Below, in pieces: positions 6,931 through 15,162 of a stretch of 36,630 bases of DNA (its first letter is position 1; each line of letters opens with the position of its first letter). Made by a program: the position numbers and the translations under genes. Location of the stretch: positions 1 to 36,630 of the forward strand of contig JBBPIM010000021.1 in assembly GCA_038040325.1 (NCBI GenBank), written 5' to 3'. A model generated the notes under the pieces. That model saw only the letters and a program-made list of their open reading frames with translations, was not told where the DNA came from and searched no databases. Source of the stretch: Mayfieldus profundus (GTDB lineage: Bacteria > Actinomycetota > Thermoleophilia > Solirubrobacterales > 70-9).

Positions 6931-8373
6931 GTGACACAGCGGCACATGGAACGGCTCACCGCGGTCGACGCGTCCTTTCTCACCAACGAGTCGTCGGCCA
7001 GCCACATGCACGTGGGCGCGGTGCTGATATTCGAGGGGCCGCCTCCCAAGTACGACGACTTCCTCGAGCACGTCCGCGCGCGACTGCACCTCGTCCCGCG
7101 ATTCCGCCAGAAGCTCGCCTTCCCACCGATCGAGGCCGGCCGGCCGCTGTGGGTCGACGACCCCAACTTCAACCTCGAGTATCACGTGCGCCACACGGCG
7201 CTGCCCTCACCGGGCTCCGAGGACCAGCTGCGGCTGCTGACCGGGCGGCTCTTCTCCCAGCAGCTCGACCGCTCCAAGCCTCTCTGGGAGCTCTGGCTCG
7301 TACAGGGCCTGGAGCGAAAGCGTTTCGCGCTGCTCACCAAGACCCACCACTGCCTGGTCGACGGTGTCTCGGGCGTCGACATCTCGACGGTCCTGTTCGA
7401 CGTCAAGCCGATCCCCGAGCCCGCCGAGCCCGAGGAGGAGTGGATTCCACACCCCGAGCCCTCCACCGCCGAGCTGATCGCGCGCGGCGCCGCCGACCTT
7501 GCGGTGACCCCGATCAAGCTGGCGCAGCGGATCACGACCGCGATCCAGCACCCCGAGCCGGCGGCACGGAGCGCCGCCGAGGCACTCGAGGGGTTGGGCG
7601 AGGTCGCCTGGGGGTTCGCCGACCCGGCCCCGGAGGTGCCAGTGAACGTCGAGGTCGGACCCCACCGCCGCTTCGTCTGGGCGCGCTCGGAGCTCGAGAC
7701 CTTCAAACGCATCAAGGACGTGCTGGGCGGCACCGTGAACGACGTGGTGCTCACCGTCGTGACCGGCGCGCTGCGCAGCTGGCTGCGTGCCCGCGGCGTC
7801 AAGACCGAGGGCCTGGAGCTTCGCGCTCTGGTCCCGGTCTCGATCCGTGCCGAGGACGAGCGCGGCCAGCTCGGCAACCGCATCGCGGCGATGCGCGGGC
7901 CGCTGCCCGTCTACGTCGACGACCCGGTGCGCCGCCTGCAGATCGTTCGCAAGGGAATGGAGGGACTGAAACAGTCCAAGCAGGCGCTCGGCGCCGAGGT
8001 GATCTCGCGCTTCAACGACTTTGCTCCTCCCACCCTCCTCGCCCAGGCCTCGCGGATCAACTTCTCGACCCGGCTGTTCAACCTGATCGTCACCAACGTC
8101 CCCGGCCCGCAGATCCCCCTCTACCTGCTGGGCCGCGAGCTGGAGGAGCTCTTCCCCGTCGCCTTCCTGCCCCCCAACCATGCCCTGGCGATCGCCATCA
8201 TGAGCTACAACGGCCGCATCAATTTCGGCCTGCTCGCCGACTACGACGCGATGGAGGACGTGGGGATGATCTCCACCGGCATCTCCGAGGCCCTCAACGA
8301 ATTGCTCGAGATCGCGAAGGAGCGCGAGGGCGAAGCCGCTGAAGCTGCCACGGCGGAGACCCCTGCCGGCTAG
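6931..8373 (+). CDS. WS/DGAT family O-acyltransferase
   Basis: This family transfers acyl groups from acyl-CoA to diacylglycerol or fatty alcohols, making triacylglycerol or wax ester at the inner face of the membrane. The 480-residue product begins with the family signature (ERLTAVDASFLTNESS, then HMHVGAVLIFEG). The catalytic HHxxxDG motif is intact (H139, H140, D144, G145). The C-terminal domain has NVPGPQIPLYLLGRELEELF and SYNGRINFGLLADYDAM. The GTG at 6931 fits a leaderless transcript; an ATG five codons later (6946) is the alternative. Substrate preference cannot be read from the sequence. Confidence 0.93.
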   Translation: MTQRHMERLTAVDASFLTNESSASHMHVGAVLIFEGPPPKYDDFLEHVRARLHLVPRFRQKLAFPPIEAGRPLWVDDPNFNLEYHVRHTALPSPGSEDQLRLLTGRLFSQQLDRSKPLWELWLVQGLERKRFALLTKTHHCLVDGVSGVDISTVLFDVKPIPEPAEPEEEWIPHPEPSTAELIARGAADLAVTPIKLAQRITTAIQHPEPAARSAAEALEGLGEVAWGFADPAPEVPVNVEVGPHRRFVWARSELETFKRIKDVLGGTVNDVVLTVVTGALRSWLRARGVKTEGLELRALVPVSIRAEDERGQLGNRIAAMRGPLPVYVDDPVRRLQIVRKGMEGLKQSKQALGAEVISRFNDFAPPTLLAQASRINFSTRLFNLIVTNVPGPQIPLYLLGRELEELFPVAFLPPNHALAIAIMSYNGRINFGLLADYDAMEDVGMISTGISEALNELLEIAKEREGEAAEAATAETPAG

Positions 8374-8400
8374 CGCCGGTTTCGCAGCGTCGGCTCGCCG

Positions 8401-8406
8401 TACCAT
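8401..8406 (+). promoter_or_regulatory. -10 box (TACCAT) for the 8433 gene
   Basis: TACCAT lies 26 bases before the ATG at 8433, which would give a short leader that includes the AAGGAGGG ribosome binding site. It could serve as a promoter for the small gene separate from the WS/DGAT gene. Confidence 0.35.
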
Positions 8407-8432
8407 TCGGGGCGAACCGCAAGGAGGGTGCG

Positions 8433-8660
8433 ATGAGCGATGAGCAGGCCGCCGGTGAGCCAATCCATTACCGCCTCGAGCTGACCCCGGCGCAGCTCAA
8501 GGTCACCCACACCGCGCTGCGATCGCTGCTCGACGACTTCGGGCACGAGGAGGCGGATGTGCACAGGGTCATCCACGAGGTGCTGGGGAAGCTGCCCGAC
8601 GAGCACTCGATCCGGGCGATCGAGCTGAGCGAGGACGACGAAGGCCCGAGCGCCGCCTAG
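8433..8660 (+). CDS. Small acidic protein of unknown function, 75 residues
   Basis: The ATG at 8433 has a very good ribosome binding site (AAGGAGGG, 8420-8427) at proper spacing. The acidic product has an early beta-like segment (HYRLELTPAQLKVTHTALRS), a helical middle with DDFGHEEADVHRVIHEVLGKLP and an acidic tail. There is no membrane segment, no cysteine and no known domain that I recognise. It lies between the acyltransferase and the transporter on the same strand. Coding is supported by the ribosome binding site, the start and stop, and codon use. Confidence 0.75.
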   Translation: MSDEQAAGEPIHYRLELTPAQLKVTHTALRSLLDDFGHEEADVHRVIHEVLGKLPDEHSIRAIELSEDDEGPSAA

Positions 8661-8669
8661 CCGCCTCGC

Positions 8670-8675
8670 TACCCT
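8670..8675 (+). promoter_or_regulatory. -10 box for the EamA gene (TACCCT)
   Basis: TACCCT is followed by nine bases and the ATG at 8685. No ribosome binding site is present, so a leaderless transcript is likely. Confidence 0.45.
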
Positions 8676-8684
8676 GCTGCGTCC

Positions 8685-9581
8685 ATGTCGCTCTCCGTGC
8701 AGGTGGGGCTGGCGCTTGCCGTCGCGACCGCCCTCACCTCGATCATCGGCTTCCTCTACAAGCACCGTGGGGCCGTGGAGGCGCCCGCGGTCGACTTCCG
8801 GCGCCCGGTCTGGAGCTCGCTGGTGCTGTTTCGCTCGGGCTGGTACACGCTCGGGATCGTCGTCTCGATGGGGTCCTGGGGGCTGCACGTGGCGGCGCTG
8901 TCACTGGCGCCGATCTCGCTGGTGCAGTCGGTGATTGCCGGCGGGCTGGTGCTGCTGACCGTGCTGGCGGACAGGGCCTTCGGACTGACCGTGACGCGGC
9001 GCGAGTGGATCGGGGTGGCGCTGGCGGCAGTAGGCCTCGCCTTCCTGGCAGCGACCCTCGAGGGTGCCGCGAACGACGCCCACTCGGACTACGACGGGCT
9101 GACGATCGCGCTCTACGTCGGGATCGTCGCCGGCATCGGAACCGCCGTCGCTGCGGTCGCGGGGGGCAGAGCGCACCGAGGTGTGCTGTTCGGGATGTCG
9201 GCCGGCCTGCTCTGGGGCGCCTCCGATGTCGCGATCAAGGGCGCCAGTGACACCATCGGCGACGGTGCCGCGGTCCTCCTCCAACCCCTGGCCCTTGTGG
9301 TCCTGGTCCTCTCGCTTGCCGGGATGCTTGTCTCCGCGAAGAGCCTTCAGATCGGCCCGGTCGTCTCGGTGATCGCGGTGACCAGCGTCGCCGCCAACAC
9401 CGCCACGATCGCAGCCGGGCCGATTGTGTTCGAAGACCCGCTGCCCTCCGACTCGCTGGGAGTCGCCGCGCGGCTACTCGCGTTTGCGCTGGTGATCTGC
9501 GCCGCTGCGCTCACACCCGCGCCGCTGCGGGCGGCGGGTATCGAGCCTGACGCGGAACCGGCGCCCGCACGCGCGGGCTAG
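8685..9581 (+). CDS. EamA/NIPA-like DMT superfamily transporter
   Basis: The 298-residue protein has about nine or ten membrane helices, the first starting at residue 4, and the two-fold inverted repeat layout of the drug/metabolite transporter superfamily. Its first half has ALSLAPISLVQSVIAGGLVL and the second half has SAGLLWGASDVAIKGASD and SLQIGPVVSVIAVTSVAANT. The APISLVQ and IGPVVSV pair is typical of EamA and the related NIPA magnesium transporters; the substrate cannot be assigned. The C-terminus is short, polar and Pro/Ala-rich. The stop overlaps the stop of the convergent GGDEF gene by four bases (CTAG 9578-9581). Confidence 0.85.
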   Translation: MSLSVQVGLALAVATALTSIIGFLYKHRGAVEAPAVDFRRPVWSSLVLFRSGWYTLGIVVSMGSWGLHVAALSLAPISLVQSVIAGGLVLLTVLADRAFGLTVTRREWIGVALAAVGLAFLAATLEGAANDAHSDYDGLTIALYVGIVAGIGTAVAAVAGGRAHRGVLFGMSAGLLWGASDVAIKGASDTIGDGAAVLLQPLALVVLVLSLAGMLVSAKSLQIGPVVSVIAVTSVAANTATIAAGPIVFEDPLPSDSLGVAARLLAFALVICAAALTPAPLRAAGIEPDAEPAPARAG

Positions 9582-10660
9582 GACTGGGAGACGGGCGCGG
9601 AGACGCGGCGAGCCGACTTGTTCACGTACAGCGCGTCGTCGGCTCGCCGCAGCAGCGAGCCCTCCTTCTCGGCCCCGTCCCAGGTGGCGGAGCCGACCGA
9701 CCAGGGAGCCTCGATCACCGTGGATCGCAGGCGGGTGACAATCTCGCCGGCGGCATTCTCATCGCAGCCCCACAGGATCAGGCCGAACTCGTCGCCGCCG
9801 AGCCGGGCAAGGAAGTCGCCGGTGCGAAGCTCCTCCGCCCATTGCGCGCCCAGCGTCTTCAGCAATAGGTCGCCGGCCTGATGGCCGCCGTTGTCGTTGA
9901 CCTCCTTGAGCCCGTCGACGTCGAGCAGGGCGACCGAGACGCGAGTCCCGGTTCGCTTGGCGCGATCGAGATCCTGCGCCAGGCGCTGGTCCCAGGCACG
10001 CCGGTTGGGCAGGCCCGTCAGCCAGTCCTCATGGGCGAGGGCCTCGAGCTGGTCGGCCAGCTTCTCCTTCTCGACCGCGAGACGCTGGATGTCGCGCCGG
10101 ACGTCCTCGTTGAATCCCCAGGCGATCACTCCCGCAGCCCCGGCCGCCGCGACGAATATCGCGTGCACGGCGGCCCACTGCCACGGCGAGTCCTCCTGGC
10201 CCGGCTGGCCGTAGACGCCGCCCGGGTCGACCATGCCCATGATGCCGTGATGCAGAAGCACGAACCCGACCGCGATCAGGAACGGAAGCCAGTCCTCGTA
10301 GATGGTCAGCGCGACGATGAAGACGAAGAACGCGAAGTGCGCCTCGATCAGCCCGTGCGATGCGTGCACGAACACGGCCGAGGCGGTCATCAGGCCCAGC
10401 GCGACCGACAACGACCGCGCCCGCTGCGGCAGCCAACTCGCGTTGGCGAGCAGCGTGAAGGCGACGACGGGACCGAGGTGGAGGAGGGTGTGGTCGAGGC
10501 CGTAGCCCTGTGCGAAGCCGTAGACGAGCAGGCCCCCGGTCACCCCCCAAAGCACCGTGATCATCGCGCGGTGGCGGCGACTCCATTCATCGGCCGGGAG
10601 CGATCCTCCGTGCGGAAGATTGGCTCGGATCGAAACAGCGGCCCCCGTTAGCCGAGTCAT
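9578..10660 (-). CDS. Membrane-bound diguanylate cyclase (GGDEF)
   Basis: This enzyme makes c-di-GMP from two GTP at the inner membrane face. The 360 residues comprise a hydrophobic sensor region with about five or six helices (35-185), a short coiled linker (185-208) and a GGDEF domain (209-355). The active motif GGDEF is intact at 288-292, and an RTGD inhibitory site sits exactly five residues before it (279-282), so product feedback is expected. The early domain motif LTGLPNRRAW is present. The sensor has several His residues (HASHGLIEAHFAFF, LLHHGIMGM) that might bind a ligand or metal. The ATG at 10660 lacks a clear ribosome binding site, so the start is tentative. Confidence 0.93.
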   Translation of the reverse strand: MTRLTGAAVSIRANLPHGGSLPADEWSRRHRAMITVLWGVTGGLLVYGFAQGYGLDHTLLHLGPVVAFTLLANASWLPQRARSLSVALGLMTASAVFVHASHGLIEAHFAFFVFIVALTIYEDWLPFLIAVGFVLLHHGIMGMVDPGGVYGQPGQEDSPWQWAAVHAIFVAAAGAAGVIAWGFNEDVRRDIQRLAVEKEKLADQLEALAHEDWLTGLPNRRAWDQRLAQDLDRAKRTGTRVSVALLDVDGLKEVNDNGGHQAGDLLLKTLGAQWAEELRTGDFLARLGGDEFGLILWGCDENAAGEIVTRLRSTVIEAPWSVGSATWDGAEKEGSLLRRADDALYVNKSARRVSAPVSQS

Positions 10661-10726
10661 AACGGGAGTTCATCGGCAATTCGCCGCTGAAACTTGACGC
10701 CTGATGGTGCCTGGGACCGGGAGCGG

Positions 10727-11119
10727 CTAGCGGCGCCGGCTCCGCAGATGTGCCCCGAGCGCGCCGAGGCCGGAGCCGATCGCCGCCGTCAGCAGCGCCA
10801 GCAGCACCGGCGGGTCGGGCAGCTCGGCCTCCGCGTCGGCCGCCGAGACCGCATCGACGAGCACGATCCCGAGCCCGAACAGGGCACCTCCGACGACGCC
10901 TCGCAGCGCACCCTCGCGGGCACTCGCATGCTCGAAGCCCGCACCTAGACCGCCGAGGATGCCAAGCAGCGATGCCGCGATGTACGCGGGTTCGGACAGC
11001 CCCAGAAGCACACCGCAGATCGCCCCGAACGCGACCGGTACGACGACGGCCAGGACGAGGCGCGCCGCCGGAGGCCGCTCGGACAGCAGCGGCGGTGGAA
11101 AGGGCGCGCGGTCCACCAC
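10727..11119 (-). CDS. Small polytopic membrane protein, unknown
   Basis: The 130-residue product starts at GTG (11119, with a second GTG directly after) and lies 13 bases after the stop of the SufT-like gene, so the two are probably co-transcribed. It has a Pro-rich N-terminus and about four membrane helices with many small residues (LLGILGGLGAGFEHASAREG, then GVVGGALFGLGIVLVDAV). The last helix ends in an Arg-rich tail. I recognise no family. The Gly-rich helices suggest tight packing, as in small channel or scaffold proteins, but no function can be given. Confidence 0.6.
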   Translation of the reverse strand: MVDRAPFPPPLLSERPPAARLVLAVVVPVAFGAICGVLLGLSEPAYIAASLLGILGGLGAGFEHASAREGALRGVVGGALFGLGIVLVDAVSAADAEAELPDPPVLLALLTAAIGSGLGALGAHLRSRRR

Positions 11120-11132
11120 CGGAATTTGAGGC

Positions 11133-11450
11133 CTAGTACCCCAGCGCGAACTTGGCGTCCTCGGACATCATCTCCGGGGACCAGGGCGGGTCGAAGATCA
11201 TCTTCGGATGGACCTTGTCGACCCCGGGGAGGTCGCCGACGAACTCGCGCATCTGCTCGGAGACCTGGGGGCCGATCGGGCAGGCCGGTGTGGTGAGGGT
11301 GAAGGTCACAAACACCTCGGAGCCCTCCACCTCGACTTCGTAGACAAGCCCGAGAGAGACGAAGTCGAGCCCCAGCTCGGGGTCGATTACCTCCTCGAGC
11401 GCCTCGAGGACGTCGTCCTCGCTTATTGCGCCGTTTTCGGTCTCTGGCAT
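11133..11450 (-). CDS. MIP18/DUF59 family Fe-S assembly factor (SufT-like)
   Basis: The 105-residue protein matches the MIP18/PaaD/SufT family across its length: EALEEVIDPELGLDFVSLGL at the start, FTLTTPACPIG with the conserved reactive Cys in the middle, and VHPKMIFDPPWSPEMMSEDA at the end. Family members help mature Fe-S proteins in the cytosol; the short single-domain form resembles SufT. The ATG at 11450 follows TACGAT by six bases, a leaderless layout. A longer reading to 11501 would cross that promoter. It is divergent from fxsA with only 53 bases between start codons. Confidence 0.9.
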   Translation of the reverse strand: MPETENGAISEDDVLEALEEVIDPELGLDFVSLGLVYEVEVEGSEVFVTFTLTTPACPIGPQVSEQMREFVGDLPGVDKVHPKMIFDPPWSPEMMSEDAKFALGY

Positions 11451-11456
11451 GGCTTC

Positions 11457-11462
11457 ATCGTA
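11457..11462 (-). promoter_or_regulatory. -10 box for the SufT-like gene (TACGAT)
   Basis: On the minus strand TACGAT stands six bases before the ATG at 11450, within the 53-base divergent region shared with fxsA. Confidence 0.45.
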
Positions 11463-11488
11463 GATGACCGCCCCTGGTGGCCCACCAC

Positions 11489-11494
11489 TAGGCT
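11489..11494 (+). promoter_or_regulatory. -10 box for fxsA (TAGGCT)
   Basis: TAGGCT is followed by nine bases and the ATG at 11504. With the opposite box at 11457-11462 it forms a compact divergent promoter pair. Confidence 0.45.
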
Positions 11495-11503
11495 TCCGCA
11501 CCC

Positions 11504-12055
11504 ATGCCCATCCTGGTGCTGCTTTTCATAGTCGTCCCGATCGCGGAGCTGTACGTGATCATCCAGGTCGGCCAGTGGATCGGGGTCCTGCCGACCCTGG
11601 CGATCCTGGTCGGCGACGCACTGCTCGGCTCATGGCTGCTGCGCCAGCAGGGCCGCGCGGCTTGGCTCCGCTTCAACGCAGCGATCGAGGAGCAGCGCTT
11701 CCCCGGCAGGGAGACCGCGGACGGCGTGATGATCGTGGTCGGCGGCACGCTGCTGCTCACCCCGGGCTTCATCACCGACGTGGCCGGGCTGCTGCTGCTG
11801 ATCCCGCCCACTCGGGCGCTGATCCGCCGCGGGCTCTTCCGGTTCCTGCGGAGGCGCTTTAGGGTCGTCGAGGGCCCGGCGACCTGGGGATACGAGCGCA
11901 TGCGTGGCCGAGAACCCGCGGGCGGGCCCGGGGCCCGCGGCGCCGGTAGGCCATACGACGTCGAGGGCACCGGCCACGAAGTGCCTTCCAACGGCGCCGA
12001 GCGCCCGGCGCGCCGTGCGGACGATCGCGAGCCACCCGCGCTGCCGCCTTCATGA
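11504..12055 (+). CDS. fxsA: FxsA family membrane protein
   Basis: The N-terminal 120 residues are a clear FxsA domain: a first helix (MPILVLLFIVVPIAELYVII), the conserved GVLPTLAILVGDALLGSWLL, then GGTLLLTPGFITDVAGLLLL and a basic R-R-R-F stretch. In E. coli, overproduction of FxsA relieves F-exclusion of phage T7; its normal role is unclear. The remaining 60 residues are polar, Gly/Arg/Pro-rich and probably disordered in the cytoplasm. The TGA overlaps the ATG of the next gene (ATGA, 12052-12055), so this is the first gene of a plus-strand operon that runs to 15162. Confidence 0.9.
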   Translation: MPILVLLFIVVPIAELYVIIQVGQWIGVLPTLAILVGDALLGSWLLRQQGRAAWLRFNAAIEEQRFPGRETADGVMIVVGGTLLLTPGFITDVAGLLLLIPPTRALIRRGLFRFLRRRFRVVEGPATWGYERMRGREPAGGPGARGAGRPYDVEGTGHEVPSNGAERPARRADDREPPALPPS

Positions 12056-12789
12056 CCGGCTTCGACTTCGCCGATCCCGAGCGCGGGCTCTCGGGCACCG
12101 TGCGACGATCCGGCGCAGCGCTGCTCTTCGACCATGAGGACGTGCTCGCGGCAAGCCCCGAGGCTTCGGTGGAGCTGGGCGACTCGGACGACACGACTTC
12201 GGCGCGGGTCTCGCTGGACGGCGTCACGCTGGAGCTGGAGCTGGCGCCGGTCGGGCAGTCGGTCAGCCTCGAGACCGAGGGCCTGGGGGCCGAAGAGATG
12301 ACCGTCTGCAGGGTCCTGGGAGAGCTTCGCCGCGACGGAGCAGCCGAGGAGGTCGCCTGCCTCGGAGTCCGCTCCGCTGGCGGCTCGGAGCCCGACTTCT
12401 CCCAGCTGGAGCTGACTCGCTCGGTTGCGGTCGCGTTCAGCGACGGCGGGATGCTGGCGCTGCGCGCGGCTCGTCCCCGCGGGGCTCAGGGGCACGGCGA
12501 CGAGCGGACCGCCGCGGTCGTCGCCAGCGCCGACGGTGAGGTGACGCGGATCGAGCAGGCCCTGCTATCGACCCAGTACGACGAGGCCGGGCGCCACGTC
12601 CGGGCCACGCTCGAGCTCTGGGCGGCCGGCCCCGAGCCTGGGCCGCCGCTGCGCGCTGCGGGGTCGATCGTCTGCGGAACCTCGCTCGCGCTGGGCGATC
12701 AGCGCCTCGACGTCGCCTTCTTCCGTTGGTCGATCAGCGGCAGGCCCGGGCTCGGCCGCTATGAGGTGCTCGCCGGGCAGGGCGATTGA
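12052..12789 (+). CDS. Hypothetical soluble protein, beta-rich
   Basis: The 245-residue product is translationally coupled to fxsA (ATGA overlap) and to the HAD gene downstream (stop overlaps the TTG start). It has no signal peptide or membrane helix. Alternating hydrophobic segments (VSLDGVTLELELAPVGQSVS, VAVAFSDGGMLALRAARP, HVRATLELWAAG, RLDVAFFRWSISGRPG) predict mostly beta structure, perhaps two similar barrels or sandwiches. Only two Cys are close to hydrophobic strands. I do not recognise the family. Its place between FxsA and a phosphatase-like HAD protein gives no firm clue. Confidence 0.8.
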   Translation: MTGFDFADPERGLSGTVRRSGAALLFDHEDVLAASPEASVELGDSDDTTSARVSLDGVTLELELAPVGQSVSLETEGLGAEEMTVCRVLGELRRDGAAEEVACLGVRSAGGSEPDFSQLELTRSVAVAFSDGGMLALRAARPRGAQGHGDERTAAVVASADGEVTRIEQALLSTQYDEAGRHVRATLELWAAGPEPGPPLRAAGSIVCGTSLALGDQRLDVAFFRWSISGRPGLGRYEVLAGQGD

Positions 12790-13430
12790 GCCCCACCGCG
12801 ATCATCTCGGACTTCGGCGGGGTGCTGACGACCCCATTGATCCAGTCCTTCCTCGCGTTTCAGGACCAGACCGGGATCTCGATGGAGACGCTCGGGGTGG
12901 CGATGCAGCGGATCGCCGAGCGCGACGGAGAGCATCCCCTGTTCGAGCTTGAGAAGGGCCGGATCAGCGAGGCGCACTTCCTGGAGCGGATGGCCGACGA
13001 GCTGGAGCCCGAGCTTGGCCACCGGCCGGAGATGCACCGCTTCAGCGAGGTCTACTTCGACGCTCTCGAGCCCAACCTGCCGATGATCGAGCTGATGCGG
13101 GAGTTGAAGGCCCGGGGCCTGCGCATGGCGCTGCTCACCAACAACGTCCGCGAGTGGGAACCGCTGTGGCGGTCGATGCTGCCGGTGGACGAGATCTTCG
13201 AGCTGGTCGTGGACTCTGCTTTCGTGGGCTGCCGCAAGCCGGAGCGCGAGATCTACGAGATCGCCCTGGGGCGCCTCGGGCTGGCTGCCGAAGATTGCCT
13301 GTTCGTCGACGACGTCGCCGACAACTGCACTGCCGCGGCCGAGCTGGGGATGACCGCGGTGCACTTCGGTGAGAACGGGCAGGCGATCGGCGAGATCCGG
13401 GCGGCACTAGAGCCGGAGCCGGGGGGCTAG
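12786..13430 (+). CDS. HAD superfamily hydrolase (sEH-phosphatase-like)
   Basis: The start is TTG at 12786, overlapping the TGA of the previous gene. The 214 residues show the HAD motifs: nucleophile D9 in ISDFGGVLTTP, motif II LLTNN, the Lys of motif III in GCRKPEREIYEIALGRLG and motif IV FVDDVADN. The usual second Asp two residues after the nucleophile is Gly here (DFGG), so phosphatase activity may be weak or different; this DxGGVL form occurs in the subfamily related to the phosphatase domain of soluble epoxide hydrolase. A helical cap lies between motifs I and II. The natural substrate is unknown. Confidence 0.88.
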   Translation: MSPTAIISDFGGVLTTPLIQSFLAFQDQTGISMETLGVAMQRIAERDGEHPLFELEKGRISEAHFLERMADELEPELGHRPEMHRFSEVYFDALEPNLPMIELMRELKARGLRMALLTNNVREWEPLWRSMLPVDEIFELVVDSAFVGCRKPEREIYEIALGRLGLAAEDCLFVDDVADNCTAAAELGMTAVHFGENGQAIGEIRAALEPEPGG

Positions 13431-13434
13431 CGGG

Positions 13435-15162
13435 ATGTTCCGGGAGGCCCGGCGGCTCCCGAAGCTGCAGGGAATCCGCGCCGGGCTTGCGCGGCGAGGC
13501 ATCGAGCCCTGGATGGTGGCCCTCGCGGCGATCCTGGTGGGGGCGGTGGCGCTGCGGCTGTGGGGGATCAAGTACGGGATGCCGTTCGCCTACCAGATCG
13601 ACGAGGAGCGGATCTACGTCCGCAAGGCGGTGCGGATGCTCGATGCCGGCAGCCTCAACCCCCACTACCAGCACAACCCGCCGCTGCTCACCTATCTGCT
13701 GGAGGCGATCTTCGCGCTGCGCTATGGAGGGACCAAGGCGCACGAGCTGGTCGGCTCCGTGCCCGATCGCGCCCAGCTCTTTCTGATCGGCCGCGTCGTG
13801 GTTGCGCTGATCGGGGCGACCGGCGTCTGGCTGATGTTCGTCGCCGGGCGCCGCTTCTTCGACCGCCGCACCGGGCTGGTCGCGGCGGCGCTGATGGCGG
13901 TCGCGTTCCTACCGGTCTTCTACTCCCACGTCGCGCTGAACAACGTGCCGGCGATGGCCGGGCTGACCCTGTCGCTGATCGGCACCGCCGGGGTGCTCAG
14001 CCGCGGCGAGCGGCGCGACTACCTGCTGGCGGGGGCCGGGCTCGGCGTCGCGGTGGCCACAAAGTACATCGAGGGGATCGCGCTGCTGCCGCTGCTGGCG
14101 GCGGCGTTGCTGGCGCCGATTGGAGTCGGCGCCCTGGGTCGCCGGCGGGGCATGGCGATCGCGCTGGGAACTGCGGCTGCCTGCTTTGTGCTGCTCAACC
14201 CGTTCGCGCTGATCAAGCCGGCCCATTTCCTCGGCTCGCTCAGCACTCAGGAAGACGCGACCGCGATCCACAAGTTCGGCCAGGACGCGGGCGACGCGCT
14301 GACCACATACCTGCGCACATTCACCGGGGGCCTGGGCTGGGTGCCCGTGGCGGCCGCGCTGGCGGGTGCCGTCCTGCTGCTGCGCGAGGACCGCCGCCGC
14401 GCGGCGGTGCTGCTGCCGGTGCTGCCGCTGTTCATCCTCTACATGAGCCTGCAGACCCGGTACTTCGGGCGCTGGATGCTGCCCGTGTTCCCGATCGTCT
14501 GCCTGCTGGCGGCCTACGGCGCGACAAGGCTGGCCGACCTCGCCGCCGCACGCATCCGCCGTCCTTCGCTGGCACCCGCGCTGGGCGCGATCGCCGTCGC
14601 CGCACTGCTGGCGCAGGGGTTGATCTACTCGATACACAGCGACAGGGTGCTGTCCCGCCCCCACACCCAGAACGCTGCCCGTGCCTGGATGCTCGACCAC
14701 GTCCCGTCAACGGCGAAGGTTGCAAGCGAGCCCCTGCGGGCAGATGCCTGGGACTCGCCGTGGCGCGGCGTCACCAGCCCGCGCCGCTTCCTCGGCGGCG
14801 AGAGCGCCTACGCTCGCTACCTCAGCCCGCGCCTGGTCGACGCATACATCCGGCACGGCTATTGCTGGGTGGTGGTCAGCTCCAACTACTGGGGCCTGGC
14901 GCTGTCGGACCCGGTGATCGCCGAGCGCGCGGCCGGCTACTACGACGCGCTCGAGCGCCACGGGACCGTGCGGTACAGCGCCAGCCCCTGGGGCGATATC
15001 CGCAGCCCGGGCGGCCCCGGCCAGGACCGCGTCCCCTTCGACTTCGACTTCAGCTACGACTTCTACCCGCTCGCCTACGACCGGCCGGGGCCGATGGTGC
15101 TGGTCTACCGGCTGCACGCGGGGCGCTGCTCGGGGCCCGACGGCGATCGCCTGCGCAGCTAG
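13435..15162 (+). CDS. GT-C fold glycosyltransferase (GT39/ArnT-like)
   Basis: The 575-residue membrane protein begins four bases after the HAD stop. It has a first helix at about 27-44, then an external loop with the acidic pair D56-E57 in YQIDEERIYVRK, as in GT-C enzymes that use polyprenyl-phosphate sugars at the outer membrane face. About ten more helices follow to near residue 390, and a C-terminal extracytoplasmic domain of about 180 residues with many Tyr and Trp. NPHYQHNPPLLTYL is typical of GT39/GT83-like proteins. Donor and acceptor are unknown; cell-wall or lipid glycosylation is likely. The stop overlaps that of the convergent gene (CTAG 15159-15162). Confidence 0.85.
   Translation: MFREARRLPKLQGIRAGLARRGIEPWMVALAAILVGAVALRLWGIKYGMPFAYQIDEERIYVRKAVRMLDAGSLNPHYQHNPPLLTYLLEAIFALRYGGTKAHELVGSVPDRAQLFLIGRVVVALIGATGVWLMFVAGRRFFDRRTGLVAAALMAVAFLPVFYSHVALNNVPAMAGLTLSLIGTAGVLSRGERRDYLLAGAGLGVAVATKYIEGIALLPLLAAALLAPIGVGALGRRRGMAIALGTAAACFVLLNPFALIKPAHFLGSLSTQEDATAIHKFGQDAGDALTTYLRTFTGGLGWVPVAAALAGAVLLLREDRRRAAVLLPVLPLFILYMSLQTRYFGRWMLPVFPIVCLLAAYGATRLADLAAARIRRPSLAPALGAIAVAALLAQGLIYSIHSDRVLSRPHTQNAARAWMLDHVPSTAKVASEPLRADAWDSPWRGVTSPRRFLGGESAYARYLSPRLVDAYIRHGYCWVVVSSNYWGLALSDPVIAERAAGYYDALERHGTVRYSASPWGDIRSPGGPGQDRVPFDFDFSYDFYPLAYDRPGPMVLVYRLHAGRCSGPDGDRLRS

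Noticed and set aside
7207..8463. Long minus-strand frame opposite the WS/DGAT gene
   Set aside because: It is a shadow of the acyltransferase gene, which has the HHxxxDG motif and full family length.
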